A stretch of 64,000 nt of DNA from Ornithinibacillus massiliensis (lineage in GTDB: Bacteria; Bacillota; Bacilli; Bacillales; Amphibacillaceae): positions 1 through 64,000 of the forward strand of contig NZ_JAGXBY010000002.1 in NCBI RefSeq assembly GCF_018310345.1. Reading direction: 5' to 3'. Numbering within the stretch: the first letter of the stretch is position 1; every line of letters starts with the position of its first letter. Both the position numbers and the translations under genes were made by a program. Positions 1-7,799 of the stretch are shown here, piece after piece. The notes under the pieces are model-generated. The model made no database searches and was not told where the DNA came from. It worked only from the letters and a program-made list of their open reading frames with translations.

Positions 1-50
1 CGGACCGCCCGCGGAAAGCGAGTAACCTGCAGCGGAAATCAACAACCCTT
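1..50. repeat. Fragment of a GC-rich dispersed Bacillaceae repeat
   Basis: The first ~50 bases are much more GC-rich than the rest and contain the phrases CCGCCCGCGGAAAGCGAG and GCGGAAATCAAC. From memory this resembles the 3' end of a non-coding repeat common between genes in Bacillaceae. A related GC-rich module with a CCGCCCGGCGGCAAG phrase lies at 29041-29210. The copy is cut by the window edge. Function is not known. Confidence 0.5.
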
Positions 51-80
51 TTATAAGTAATATCCAAAAACAAAAAACGA

Positions 81-127
81 GGGGCTATCCTCAAAAGTCA
101 TTTTTCAATGACTTTTCGGACAACCCC
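81..127 (-). terminator. Intrinsic terminator of gldA
   Basis: A long inverted repeat (GGGG...CCCC outside, AAAAGTCATT/AATGACTTTT inside) is followed on the minus strand by a T-rich run. It lies just past the end of gldA, so it probably ends that transcript. Confidence 0.75.
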
Positions 128-177
128 TTCTTATGGAGCCAGACCCGTAATTATATGTGTTGATCTGGAATCCTAAA

Positions 178-1272
178 TTATTTCCTTGAAGTTACGTATG
201 CATCAACAGCAAATAATGCATTTGTTACATCCTCCGCTGTTATTGTAAATGGCATTTGATGAATGGTTTCACCCTCCACCGTAGCCTGCCTACCTACTAG
301 AAGAAGTTCCTCGTACGTGACGTTTTCCAGCTTTAAATCTGCCAAAGTCGTTGGTAAATTTAATGCTTGATAGAAATCAATATATTTATCAAGCTCTTCC
401 TTCGGTCTATTTTCTAAAAATAGTTGAGTTAAAGTGCCATAGGCAACCTTCTCACCATGCGTTAGTTCATGAATGGGTCCATGAAGAGCTGTAAAGCCGT
501 TGTGAATCGCATGGGCTGCAGCTAACCCACAGCTCTCGAATCCAATACCACTTAATAAAGTATTTGCTTCAACTACAGCCTCCAAAGCTTCTGTCACAAC
601 TTTTGCTCTATTAGCTTCTATCGCTTGCAGACCGTATTCAAATAATGTCTTTTCACATTTTTCGGCAATTGCTATCGCAGCAAGTGATGGTTTCCCGCCA
701 GCCATTGTCATACCATTCTTCTGTATAACTGCTCTTCCCTCTACCCATGTAGCAAGAGCATCAGCAATCCCTGATGCCAGGAGTCTAATTGGTGCTTTAC
801 TTATCACATTTGTATCTACTAGCACTAGATCTGGATTTTTTGTGTAAAATAAATATTGCTCGAATACCCCTTCTTCTGTATAAATAACAGATAATGCAGA
901 AGTAGGTGCATCTGTTGAAGCTATAGTCGGTAAGACACCAACAGGAATACCCAGCTTATCACTAATTGCTTTAGCAGCATCAATCGTCTTACCTCCACCG
1001 AGCCCGAGTACAACATCACACTCATTGTCCCTACCAATTTCAGACACTCGACTAATTTCTTGCACAGACGCTTCCCCGTTAAAAGGAACATACGTAACAG
1101 CAAAACCAGACTTCTCTAAATCTGAATTCAATTCCTGCCCTACGATATTCCATACAAGTTCATCACAAAGCAACAGAGGTTTTTTACCTAATTTTGCAAT
1201 GTAAGATAAACCAGTTTTGAGAACACCTTTACCTTGTACATAATGTGATGGGCTTGCAAATACTTTTTCCAT
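178..1272 (-). CDS. gldA: Glycerol dehydrogenase
   Basis: 364 residues, the normal length for NAD-dependent glycerol dehydrogenase of the iron/zinc-containing alcohol dehydrogenase family, which oxidises glycerol to dihydroxyacetone in the cytoplasm. The nucleotide-binding GGGKTIDAAKA stretch is near residues 92-102. The metal-ligand region with GIADALATW and the two later histidine segments (AIHNG, LTHGEK) is intact. A strong AAGGAGG site precedes the ATG. It stands alone, with a terminator downstream; no dihydroxyacetone kinase gene is beside it. A related dehydrogenase acting on another small polyol cannot be excluded. Confidence 0.9.
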   Translation of the reverse strand: MEKVFASPSHYVQGKGVLKTGLSYIAKLGKKPLLLCDELVWNIVGQELNSDLEKSGFAVTYVPFNGEASVQEISRVSEIGRDNECDVVLGLGGGKTIDAAKAISDKLGIPVGVLPTIASTDAPTSALSVIYTEEGVFEQYLFYTKNPDLVLVDTNVISKAPIRLLASGIADALATWVEGRAVIQKNGMTMAGGKPSLAAIAIAEKCEKTLFEYGLQAIEANRAKVVTEALEAVVEANTLLSGIGFESCGLAAAHAIHNGFTALHGPIHELTHGEKVAYGTLTQLFLENRPKEELDKYIDFYQALNLPTTLADLKLENVTYEELLLVGRQATVEGETIHQMPFTITAEDVTNALFAVDAYVTSRK

Positions 1273-1351
1273 ATTGAGATTCCTCCTTGATCTAGCTACT
1301 TTGAAACCTATTTTCGTGAAGTAAATCTAAGTAAGTATGAACATTTAAATA

Positions 1352-1600
1352 TTAACATAAGAATATTAATATAACAATCTCACCATGGAAACGTTCATAT
1401 AAATTTAAAATATTCATTATGCTACACTTATTATATAGAAAAGTATCTGGACCATAGAGACATGTGGACTGTTCCTGTTTATCACTTAAGAATCGAAATA
1501 GCATATCAATTAGTGAAATTATGACTACCAAAATTAGCCATATCCACCAAAGGATAAGGCTCTCATATTTAGGTAAGAACAATCTTCGCGACCGCTTCAC
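1352..1600 (-). CDS. Hypothetical small membrane protein
   Basis: 82 residues from a GTG start with a GGAG site 5-6 bases upstream. A basic N-terminus (KRSRR) is followed by one strong hydrophobic span (about residues 15-37). The C-terminal half has no recognisable motif. The start overlaps, as GTGA, the stop of another minus-strand reading frame (1597-1728), suggesting translational coupling. I do not recognise the family. It could be a chance frame or the rest of a larger gene. Confidence 0.35.
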   Translation of the reverse strand: MKRSRRLFLPKYESLILWWIWLILVVIISLIDMLFRFLSDKQEQSTCLYGPDTFLYNKCSIMNILNLYERFHGEIVILIFLC

Positions 1601-1728
1601 ATGAACTCCATTCTAATTTCACCTGACTCTGTTTCACATACTAAATCTGTTCTTCGTTTTAATCCTAACCCGAAATTAACCTCTGGTTCAAAATCCTCAA
1701 TTAATCCAGCTCTTTTAGAGCTTTTCCA
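1597..1728 (-). other. Open frame without a clear start, possible gene remnant
   Basis: This frame of about 43 codons overlaps the end of the 1701-1931 gene in another frame and ends in TGA overlapping the GTG of the next small ORF. It contains FGLGLKRRTDLVCETESGE, which looks protein-like rather than random. No ATG/GTG/TTG start with a ribosome site is visible. It may be the C-terminal part of a frameshifted gene, or one started at an unusual codon. Confidence 0.25.
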
Positions 1729-1931
1729 AATGTTTTATTTAATATCCTATCATTGGTTGAGGCAATTTTTGACCTAATAAATCGATTTATGGAATGAATA
1801 GCATTATTAATCTCTCTAGAACTTGAATCTAATAATGATTCTCTTCCTTCTATATTAAACCCTTTTTTAGCTAATCCATAAATAGTTAATCCAAACATAA
1901 CTCCCGCTTTAAAAAAATTAATCGGTGACAT
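1701..1931 (-). CDS. Hypothetical 76-residue protein
   Basis: The longest open frame reaches 2000, but a near-perfect AAAGGAGGTGAGC site lies directly before the ATG at 1931, giving 76 residues beginning MSPINFFKAG. The N-terminus (residues 4-20) is hydrophobic and could be a membrane anchor or amphipathic helix. The rest is polar, with several Asn/Ser/Arg residues and a lysine-rich end. It follows a 25-codon hydrophobic peptide gene (2029-2106) on the same strand, and both have very strong ribosome sites. No family recognised. It lies in accessory DNA beside mobile-element remains. Confidence 0.55.
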   Translation of the reverse strand: MSPINFFKAGVMFGLTIYGLAKKGFNIEGRESLLDSSSREINNAIHSINRFIRSKIASTNDRILNKTFGKALKELD

Positions 1932-2028
1932 GCGCTCACCTCCTTTACTGTAAAATTGCGCACGAAAAAAGAGACGATAACCCCTCTGACCTTTTATCAT
2001 ATTTCATTACTATTTTAAATCCATTTTA

Positions 2029-2106
2029 TTAATCATTTTTGGTAACTCCCTTTATTATTTCAGTTGCAACCGTAACAATGACTGGAATAACTATTTTTTC
2101 CCACAC
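2029..2106 (-). CDS. Tiny hydrophobic peptide (25 residues, GTG start)
   Basis: A strong AAAGGAGGTGA site precedes a GTG codon at 2106 with good spacing. The ATG between them opens only a six-codon frame. The GTG frame encodes a 25-residue peptide: an initiator followed by WEKIVIPVIVTVATEIIKG, then a polar KND-type tail. It looks like one amphipathic or membrane helix with charged ends, as in phenol-soluble-modulin-like peptides, leaderless bacteriocins or small toxins. No specific family match can be claimed. It is followed by the 76-residue ORF. Confidence 0.45.
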   Translation of the reverse strand: MWEKIVIPVIVTVATEIIKGVTKND

Positions 2107-2189
2107 TTCATATCACCTCCTTTAATTACTTTTATTAACTATTACAATCTTTGCTGATAAACCTTCTCCCATCTTTTAGACAAACTAAA

Positions 2190-2240
2190 AAGAGTGGATT
2201 ATTGGTTTCTGCTTCTAAGGCAATTCCAATAACCCACTCT
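2190..2240 (-). terminator. Hairpin, terminator-like on the minus strand
   Basis: A 15-base stem with one mismatch (AGAGTGGATTATTGG / CCAATAACCCACTCT) encloses a 20-base loop. On the minus strand it is followed by TTTTTAG. It lies between the transposase scrap and the tiny peptide gene and would insulate the latter from upstream transcription. Confidence 0.6.
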
Positions 2241-2328
2241 GATTCTGCATTGTATATATATGTGAAATGAAACTGGGTTCGGTAATATTTGCAACACATC
2301 CTCTGAAATGAGTTTCTCGTCTAGTTCC

Positions 2329-2535
2329 TCATGATATAGCAGTACCGTTTCCTCGCCTATCTAAGTTTTCAAATTTATAAGGAAATTCAGGTCGGTACTT
2401 CATTGTACGAAACATAGCTTCAGAATAAGGGTTATCGTTGCTTACTCTTGGTCTAGAAAAGTAGCTCTGGATACCAAGTTTCTCAAGTAATGTTTGGAAG
2501 GTCGATGCCATTGGACTGCGATTATCCGAATGAAA
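2329..2535 (-). pseudogene. IS3-family transposase (OrfB) fragment
   Basis: The translation carries the integrase-core phrase HSDNRSP followed by SRPRVSNDNPYSEAMFRT and KYRPEFP, the hallmark of IS3-type OrfB transposases (second Asp of the DDE region through the NPYSE motif). Only about 68 codons remain; the N-terminal half and the terminal catalytic Glu segment are missing, so it cannot be active. Reading is cut on its upstream side by a hairpin at 2543-2582. No intact IS ends were found nearby. Confidence 0.8.
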
Positions 2536-2542
2536 GAAAAAA

Positions 2543-2582
2543 CTGACTCAATAAAGTCGTCTTTAACGACCTTTTGAGTCAG
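2543..2582 (-). terminator. Strong hairpin, terminator-like on the minus strand
   Basis: CTGACTCAA pairs with TTGAGTCAG, with an inner TCGT/ACGA stem. The minus strand continues with TTTTTTC. It abuts the truncated edge of the transposase fragment. Confidence 0.6.
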
Positions 2583-2728
2583 CCCCTTTTGGAATTATAA
2601 ATTTTTTATTTCGCAAACGGGTCAGATTCTTTGGTAACGCTAATGGTTATTGTGAAGGAGTACACTTAAACTAAAGAAGCAGGGTAGTTAATTTGTTATT
2701 AAAATCATTATGAAGGGAAGTGAGTATT

Positions 2729-2980
2729 TTGAGAAAGTACTTAGGCATTGTTTCCATTCTAGTATTCCTCATTGCTTATTGGATTTATAAATCGTTTATC
2801 TACGGAACTGAAACTGGTGCTATGCCATTATTGGTAATTGCATATATTATATCAATAGTTTTTTGGTGGTTCAGTGACCGAGGTATTTGGAAAACACTTG
2901 CTGCCGTCGTTCTTGTTCTTATTCCAGTAGCTTTCATCCTCTTTGCAATTGGTTTGATGTTTGGAAACTTTGGAACATAA
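2729..2980 (+). CDS. Hypothetical membrane protein
   Basis: 83 residues from a TTG at 2729; this start is favoured over the GTG at 2720 because the AAGGGAAGTGAG purine run is then correctly spaced. Three hydrophobic spans are visible (about residues 5-22, 30-47 and 54-78), so nearly the whole protein is in the membrane. It has no charged catalytic motif and no recognised family. It stands alone between a terminator-like hairpin and the end of a convergent gene. Confidence 0.6.
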   Translation: MRKYLGIVSILVFLIAYWIYKSFIYGTETGAMPLLVIAYIISIVFWWFSDRGIWKTLAAVVLVLIPVAFILFAIGLMFGNFGT

Positions 2981-3095
2981 AAGGGGTGCGATTGCTGAAC
3001 AAAGGGTAGACGCTTTTTACTAGGAAGATCCGTATTGTTCTAACAGAGTGTACTTTTGAATGAACATTAATTTATTTAGAGTTTGGTAATCGAAA

Positions 3096-3124
3096 AACCC
3101 CCTTCTTATCATAGAAGGAGGGTT
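3096..3124 (-). terminator. Intrinsic terminator of the 3140-3793 gene
   Basis: AACCC-CCTTCT pairs with AGAAGG-GGGTT around a short loop. On the minus strand the stem is followed by a T-run. Confidence 0.75.
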
Positions 3125-3139
3125 CATTAATTGTTAATT

Positions 3140-3793
3140 TTAGTACCTATAATGTACAGTGAAGTCGGGGTCGATTTGATAAGCAAATGAAACAATATTA
3201 CGATTTACATTTGCGACTGGTGAAATTTGTTCAGCAATTTCACGTTTATTCTCATCGATTCCCTTTGTAAGAGTTGGATCAATTTTTGCTGCGATTGGAG
3301 TCATTATAGTTAATTGAACACGACCACCGTTTGGAGCAACTTCTAATCCATCGAATGGTACACGTACTTTAAATTCATAATCATTTGTTTCGGTAATTGG
3401 GTATAACTTATAATCATAAGAAAGTAAATACGTATTTGGTGATCCTGAAATTGGAGTCAAAGGAGCCTTTTTCATAATAGCGCGTAACATGAAACGAGCT
3501 GAATCTATCATGACTTCCTGAAGATTTTCCTTCTCTGATTGTTCTTGAATATCTTGAGTTCCCTCAAGAATATTAGACGCTTTTTTAGGATTCATATCTA
3601 ATCCTGCGATTTTAAAAAAATTCAATACTTCGGGAGGTACAGAAGATCCAGTAGGAACATACCAAGTTTCTTCTGCTGGAATTGGTTCATCCATTACAAG
3701 TAAAGTTTCTACATGAACTGTGTCAAATTGATTTCCATTGTATCGAGATGTCCCATTAATTATTACACTTACATCTTGTAAACGAATTTTCAT
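3140..3793 (-). CDS. Hypothetical protein, 217 residues
   Basis: A soluble-looking protein with no signal peptide or membrane span. The N-terminal ~45 residues look like short beta strands (RLQDVSVIING, VHVETLLVMDE). A helical region follows (about 70-110, with a Gln/Glu-rich stretch), then a beta-rich C-terminal half with YLLSYDYKLYPI and FKVRVPFDGLEV. It ends in DPDFTVHYRY. I do not recognise a family. It has its own terminator and sits in the degraded mobile region, so cargo of a former element is one possibility. Spacing upstream of the ATG includes a weak GGAG-like site. Confidence 0.65.
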   Translation of the reverse strand: MKIRLQDVSVIINGTSRYNGNQFDTVHVETLLVMDEPIPAEETWYVPTGSSVPPEVLNFFKIAGLDMNPKKASNILEGTQDIQEQSEKENLQEVMIDSARFMLRAIMKKAPLTPISGSPNTYLLSYDYKLYPITETNDYEFKVRVPFDGLEVAPNGGRVQLTIMTPIAAKIDPTLTKGIDENKREIAEQISPVANVNRNIVSFAYQIDPDFTVHYRY

Positions 3794-3986
3794 TTTGCAA
3801 CACTCTCCAAATCTTTATTAATTTTGGTGTGCTGGTTATGATATAATCTAATTTAAATAGGTTTTAACCAGCACATTTTTAATGTATTACGTAGCATCTA
3901 GCCCATGCTACGTTATTCATTTGTAAATTACTTTTATAAGACAATATAAATTTCTTATATTTATGATATTCCACTACCAAACCAAT

Positions 3987-4084
3987 TTAATTTTCCTTTC
4001 TAACACCTTTAAATGGGCTTTGTCCACTTGTTTTTTGGTCCATAAATCTACCTGTACTAGCATCTCGCTTTATCACAACACCAA
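3987..4084 (-). pseudogene. Remnant of a small plasmid/ICE-type protein C-terminus
   Basis: On the minus strand a frame reads VVIKRDASTGRFMDQKTSGQ, continues with SPFKGVRKEN and stops. The KRDASTGRFM..K pattern resembles, from memory, the tail of small conserved proteins in Gram-positive mobile elements. An in-frame stop (TAA) lies just upstream, so the N-terminal part is lost. The break is at about 4085, where the relaxase-like frame on the other strand also begins. Confidence 0.4.
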
Positions 4085-4111
4085 TTTAGCACATCTGCAG
4101 AACAAATTGAT

Positions 4112-4915
4112 TTGAAAAACGCTACAAAAGTTCTGAAGGTCGAACCTACTTTGGAAAATATCGATAAGCGCTATAAGCAGTTAGATAAATGGACAGAACG
4201 CTTGAATAACAATGATAACTATATTCGTTGGAAAGATAAGGCTATTGAGGAAGCTTCTCAACATTTCAGTTGGATCAACTCCCTTGAAAAACAAATTCAG
4301 GAATCCGAGAAGAAAATTGAAAATATTAATTGGCTAAACCCAATGAGATTAAAGGAAAATAAAACCGTTAAGGATAGACTCGAGCAAACCATTTCACAAG
4401 CTAAGGATCAAATTATTTCTCACAAACAAAAGCTAAATTACTATTGTGAAAAGCTAGGATTTAGTAATGAGAAGGAATTTAACGAAGTTAAATCTCAACA
4501 TGAAATGGAGCGCCCAGCACTACTAGAAAAAAGTAAAAATAATCGTCAATATATCCAATATGAACGAGGGGTGCTTCAGAAAGCCGAGAATGCCCTTAAA
4601 AACGATTTTGTTCGTCGGGTAGCTTCTTTATATCCTGAACGGCCAGAAATGGCTTATATGAGCTTTAAAACAGCAATTAAAGTAATGGAGTTTAATCGGA
4701 GTTATGGAAAAGGGGAAGTTATTCCAATTGAGAGGGTGCCTGAATTTAAAGAGCAAATGCAGTTAAGAGAAGGCGGTATAAGCTTATTTAACGCTTTGGT
4801 GAGTGGTATTAATCAAGCAGAGAGAGGCATGCTAGAAGACCGTAAAAAAACACAAGAAATGCCCCTTAAGAGTAAGAAAAAGAAGAAACAACGTTTCAAT
4901 GGATTGGAAAGATAA
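4112..4915 (+). pseudogene. C-terminal part of a relaxase/mobilization-like protein (MobA/MobL type)
   Basis: 267 residues from an arbitrary TTG; the frame is already open from 4061 and no ribosome site is present, so the 5' end is missing. The protein is charged and largely coiled-coil (residues 15-165), followed by the segment RVASLYPERPEMAYMSFKTA and a Lys-rich end. Charged, coiled-coil tails of this kind occur at the C-terminus of MobQ/MobL relaxases; the catalytic Tyr/His relaxase domain would lie in the lost part. Family assignment is a judgement from overall character, supported by the neighbouring VbhA-like gene. It could instead be a small intact gene with poor translation signals. 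Confidence 0.45.
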
Positions 4916-5059
4916 AGTCATCGTTCGGATTTACAGTAAAAATACCAGGAGAAATTGCAGCTACAGAACCGGATATTTGATGGAAAACACTAACGATTTT
5001 TGCCATGTATATTTGGCCAAGTTATAAAACACGAATAATAAAATTAAAGGGGGATTTGC

Positions 5060-5224
5060 ATGAGTAGGGATAAAGCTATGGAATATGCGAAGGCAACTCT
5101 GGCACTAGAGGAGTTGGAAGTATCAGAGAAACAAGAGACTTTAATTTTAGATAGGTTGAATAATAAAATTACTGAAGCTGAATTTATAGAGAGAGCTAAG
5201 AAATTAATTATTGAATTAGGGTAA
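5060..5224 (+). CDS. VbhA-family antitoxin-like protein (orphan)
   Basis: 54 residues from an ATG with an AAAGGGGG site eight bases upstream. The sequence has the short VbhA-type antitoxin pattern: a helix LALEELEVSE, then ILDRLNNKITEAEFIERAKK, close to the usual ...G.I...EF...A.. ending. VbhA antitoxins block Fic-domain AMPylating toxins, and small VbhA-like genes accompany relaxase genes on Gram-positive mobile elements. No Fic gene is in the window, so it is an orphan here. It directly follows the truncated relaxase-like gene, consistent with a common origin. Confidence 0.5.
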   Translation: MSRDKAMEYAKATLALEELEVSEKQETLILDRLNNKITEAEFIERAKKLIIELG

Positions 5225-5296
5225 AAAAGTGTTCTCTACATCTCATCTTTTCAAAAGCTACCTCTACCCTATTAGTTAAAGTTTTTACTCAGAAAA

Positions 5297-5322
5297 AACT
5301 GGCATGCTTGCATGCCAGTTTA
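5297..5322 (+). terminator. Perfect hairpin after the antitoxin-like gene
   Basis: AACTGGCATGC and GCATGCCAGTT form an 11-base stem with a very short loop. The flanking GGACAACCCCG phrase recalls the end of the terminator at 81-127, suggesting a shared repeat family. Confidence 0.6.
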
Positions 5323-5485
5323 ATGGACAACCCCGTCTTTTTTTAACTTCTTCAATATGGAATATTTGGTGTGAAAACATCTGAAGATTATGTTAGAATG
5401 AAATGTATGGAAAATTTGAAATATAGTGATAGTAACGCGTTAGTAGGGTAAGCCACAGAGAATATCGAATTTAGGAGGATGAATA

Positions 5486-5935
5486 TTGGGTTATATTGAA
5501 GAACTAAGAGCATTTGTCGGTCGTCAACCATTAATTTTAGTTGGTACAGCTGTAGGTGTGCTGAATAATAAAGGGGAAATATTACTGCAAAAAAGACATG
5601 ATGGTCGCTGGGGAGTTCCAGGTGGATTCTTAGAATTAGGGGAGTCTACAGAAGGGGCTGGTAGAAGAGAGGTATTAGAGGAGACTGGAATCCAATTAGG
5701 TAAACTAGAATTAGTGAATGTTATCTCTGGAAAGGAACATTTTGTCAAGCTTCCAAATGGAGATGAGTTTTATCCTGTAACCGTTGTATATATTTGTAAG
5801 GATATAACGGGTGGAGAATTAAAGGTAGACGGAGTGGAAACAGTTGATGCTAAGTTCTTTAAGCTTAATGAATTACCTGATAGTTTAAATCCACTCGTCA
5901 AAAAGCTTATTTATTCGTATCTGCCTAAGCAGTGA
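5486..5935 (+). CDS. Nudix hydrolase
   Basis: 149 residues from TTG 5486, eight bases after an AGGAGG site; an ATG a few bases earlier opens only a short frame. The complete Nudix box is present (GGFLELGESTEGAGRREVLE followed by ETGI), giving the Mg-binding REVLEE core at about residues 66-71. The family cleaves nucleoside diphosphates linked to another group; the substrate cannot be read from sequence. It is followed after 42 bases by the ClpN-GNAT gene on the same strand and may be cotranscribed. Confidence 0.9.
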   Translation: MGYIEELRAFVGRQPLILVGTAVGVLNNKGEILLQKRHDGRWGVPGGFLELGESTEGAGRREVLEETGIQLGKLELVNVISGKEHFVKLPNGDEFYPVTVVYICKDITGGELKVDGVETVDAKFFKLNELPDSLNPLVKKLIYSYLPKQ

Positions 5936-5977
5936 TGTACATGAACCAATAATGACTTCTAAGGGAGGGGATGCCCC

Positions 5978-6832
5978 GTGTTAGTGGAGAAGAAAGTTTA
6001 CCTCTCAAGTAGACTGAAGCGAATATTGGAACAGGCTGAAGAAGAAGCTATGCTTTCTAAGGACAGAATTGTAAAGCCTATACATATATTTGTATCTTGC
6101 GTGCAAGAAAAAGGTGGAGCATTAGGAGAGTTATGGATAAAACTAAATCTCGATTTTAAGGAATGTAGCGTGAAAGAAGAAGAAACCGAAATAAAACCGA
6201 TAAAAAATGACTTTTTTACTACGTTAATTAGTCAGGATACGGCCAATGTTTTACAGAGAGCGATAGACTATATGAAGGGCTACAATCAGATTTTCTTAAA
6301 TGAAGGTCATGTGCTTAAAGCATTGATTGTAACGAAGGCATTAGATGATGTCCTCAATGAAGAATGTAAACAGACCATCATGACACATGGCACAACTTCA
6401 CGAGATATGGCTACTAATCTTGAATTTTATACATTCCCACCATTGGACTCGCTAGGAATCAAAAAGGCAACACCTGCTGATGAAAAACAGCTTGTGTCAT
6501 TTGTAAAGCAGCATTTTTCCGAGGAATGGGCAGAAACAATAGGTGATGCATTTTATCATAATGAGCCTAACGTTTATATTGCCGTTGATGATAGCAAAGC
6601 AATTATCGGGTTTGCTGCTTTTGATGTTTATAAACGTAAAAAGGGATATTTTGGTCCAATGGGAGTTATCCAGTCCAATCGCGCAAAGGGGATAGGATAT
6701 CGATTGCTCCATCATTGTTTACGAGACATGAAGGAGTTAGGCTATGCCTATGCAATTATTGGTGGGGCTGGCCCAATTGAATTCTATGAAAAAGCATGTC
6801 AGGCAGTCGTAATTCCCACAGCAAGTAAATGA
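5978..6832 (+). CDS. Clp N-domain fused to GNAT acetyltransferase
   Basis: 284 residues from a GTG after AAGGGAGGGG. The N-terminal ~135 residues resemble the two-repeat Clp_N domain of ClpA/B/C chaperones (LSSRLKRILEQAEEEA... HIFVSCV; then a second copy NVLQRAIDYM... EGHVLKAL), normally used for substrate or adaptor binding. There is no AAA+ ATPase module. Residues ~146-284 are a GNAT acetyltransferase with an acetyl-CoA-binding QSNRAKGIGYRLL motif. Possibly the Clp_N part selects proteins for acetylation, but that is inference. It overlaps the next open frame as ATGA. Confidence 0.75.
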   Translation: MLVEKKVYLSSRLKRILEQAEEEAMLSKDRIVKPIHIFVSCVQEKGGALGELWIKLNLDFKECSVKEEETEIKPIKNDFFTTLISQDTANVLQRAIDYMKGYNQIFLNEGHVLKALIVTKALDDVLNEECKQTIMTHGTTSRDMATNLEFYTFPPLDSLGIKKATPADEKQLVSFVKQHFSEEWAETIGDAFYHNEPNVYIAVDDSKAIIGFAAFDVYKRKKGYFGPMGVIQSNRAKGIGYRLLHHCLRDMKELGYAYAIIGGAGPIEFYEKACQAVVIPTASK

Positions 6833-6852
6833 ACAAAACAAAGGAGAACATT

Positions 6853-7722
6853 ATGGTGAAAACAGCCTTTATAGAACTGGAAGATGTAGAAAAAGTAGCA
6901 AGGTTTATTGCTGAGCTAAATAATTTAGAATCTTCCCATATTGGATTTTGTGGTAAAGATAGCATAGAAATTGCTAAATATATGAAGGAGGAAATCCCTT
7001 ATACTAAAAGTTTTGTTGCAGCGCAACATGAAGGTGATTTACTTGGAGTTGTAGGTATTGATCCTGATTTTGATAGTGGTGTAGGGGAGGTTTGGGGACC
7101 TTTTGTTAAAGAGGAACAAAAGGGTATAGTAGATCAGTTGTGGGAGAAGTTACTTGAAAACAAGCTAGACGGCATCAATACGTTCCTATTGTTTCCTAAT
7201 AAAGAAAATAAACTGGTTCACGAGTTTGCTATCCGAAATGGTTTTTCAAAGGGAAGTGAACAGGCGATATTGATTTATGATCGTAACGATGTTCATAGGT
7301 TACAAGATACTAATTTAATGGAATTAACCGGTGAATACTATGATGAAATGGTAACCTTACATGATCAACTATTCCCAGGTACATATTATAGTGGTCAACA
7401 AATTATCGAACGACTTGATGAGCATAATAAAGTATTTATCTCAGTAGAAGATGAGGAATTATGTGGTTATGTATATGTTGAAGCAGAACCGGAATTTAGC
7501 GATGGAAGCATTGAATTTGTTGGTGTTCATCAGTCGAAAAGGGGTAAAGGGATTGGTAGTCAGTTGATAGCTGGTAGTTTGAAGTGGTTATTCACATTTG
7601 AAACAATTCCATCTATTCGACTAACTGTTAGTGCAGAAAATAAAACGGCTGTAAACTTATATCAAAAGGCCGGTTTCAGACTACAACATAATCTTAATAC
7701 GTTTAAGAAGGACATGAAATAG
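6853..7722 (+). CDS. Tandem GNAT-domain acetyltransferase
   Basis: 289 residues from ATG 6853, chosen because AAAGGAGAA lies at ideal distance; a longer form from 6829 would overlap the previous stop. Two GNAT folds are visible. The N-terminal one (1-135) lacks a clear acetyl-CoA P-loop and is probably structural. The C-terminal one (about 145-289) has the RGKGIGSQL motif and the AENKTAVNLYQKAGF signature. The substrate is unknown. It is tightly coupled to the ClpN-GNAT gene, and the pair ends at a terminator, so the two probably act together. Confidence 0.8.
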   Translation: MVKTAFIELEDVEKVARFIAELNNLESSHIGFCGKDSIEIAKYMKEEIPYTKSFVAAQHEGDLLGVVGIDPDFDSGVGEVWGPFVKEEQKGIVDQLWEKLLENKLDGINTFLLFPNKENKLVHEFAIRNGFSKGSEQAILIYDRNDVHRLQDTNLMELTGEYYDEMVTLHDQLFPGTYYSGQQIIERLDEHNKVFISVEDEELCGYVYVEAEPEFSDGSIEFVGVHQSKRGKGIGSQLIAGSLKWLFTFETIPSIRLTVSAENKTAVNLYQKAGFRLQHNLNTFKKDMK

Positions 7723-7769
7723 GGTCTGGCCAATTCCGTTTTAATATCGTAACGGGATAGACAATGAAA

Positions 7770-7799
7770 GGATAGGATGAAAAAATTCTATCCTTTTTT
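7770..7799 (+). terminator. Intrinsic terminator of the GNAT genes
   Basis: GGATAG pairs with CTATCC across a short A/T loop, followed by seven T residues. Confidence 0.8.
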
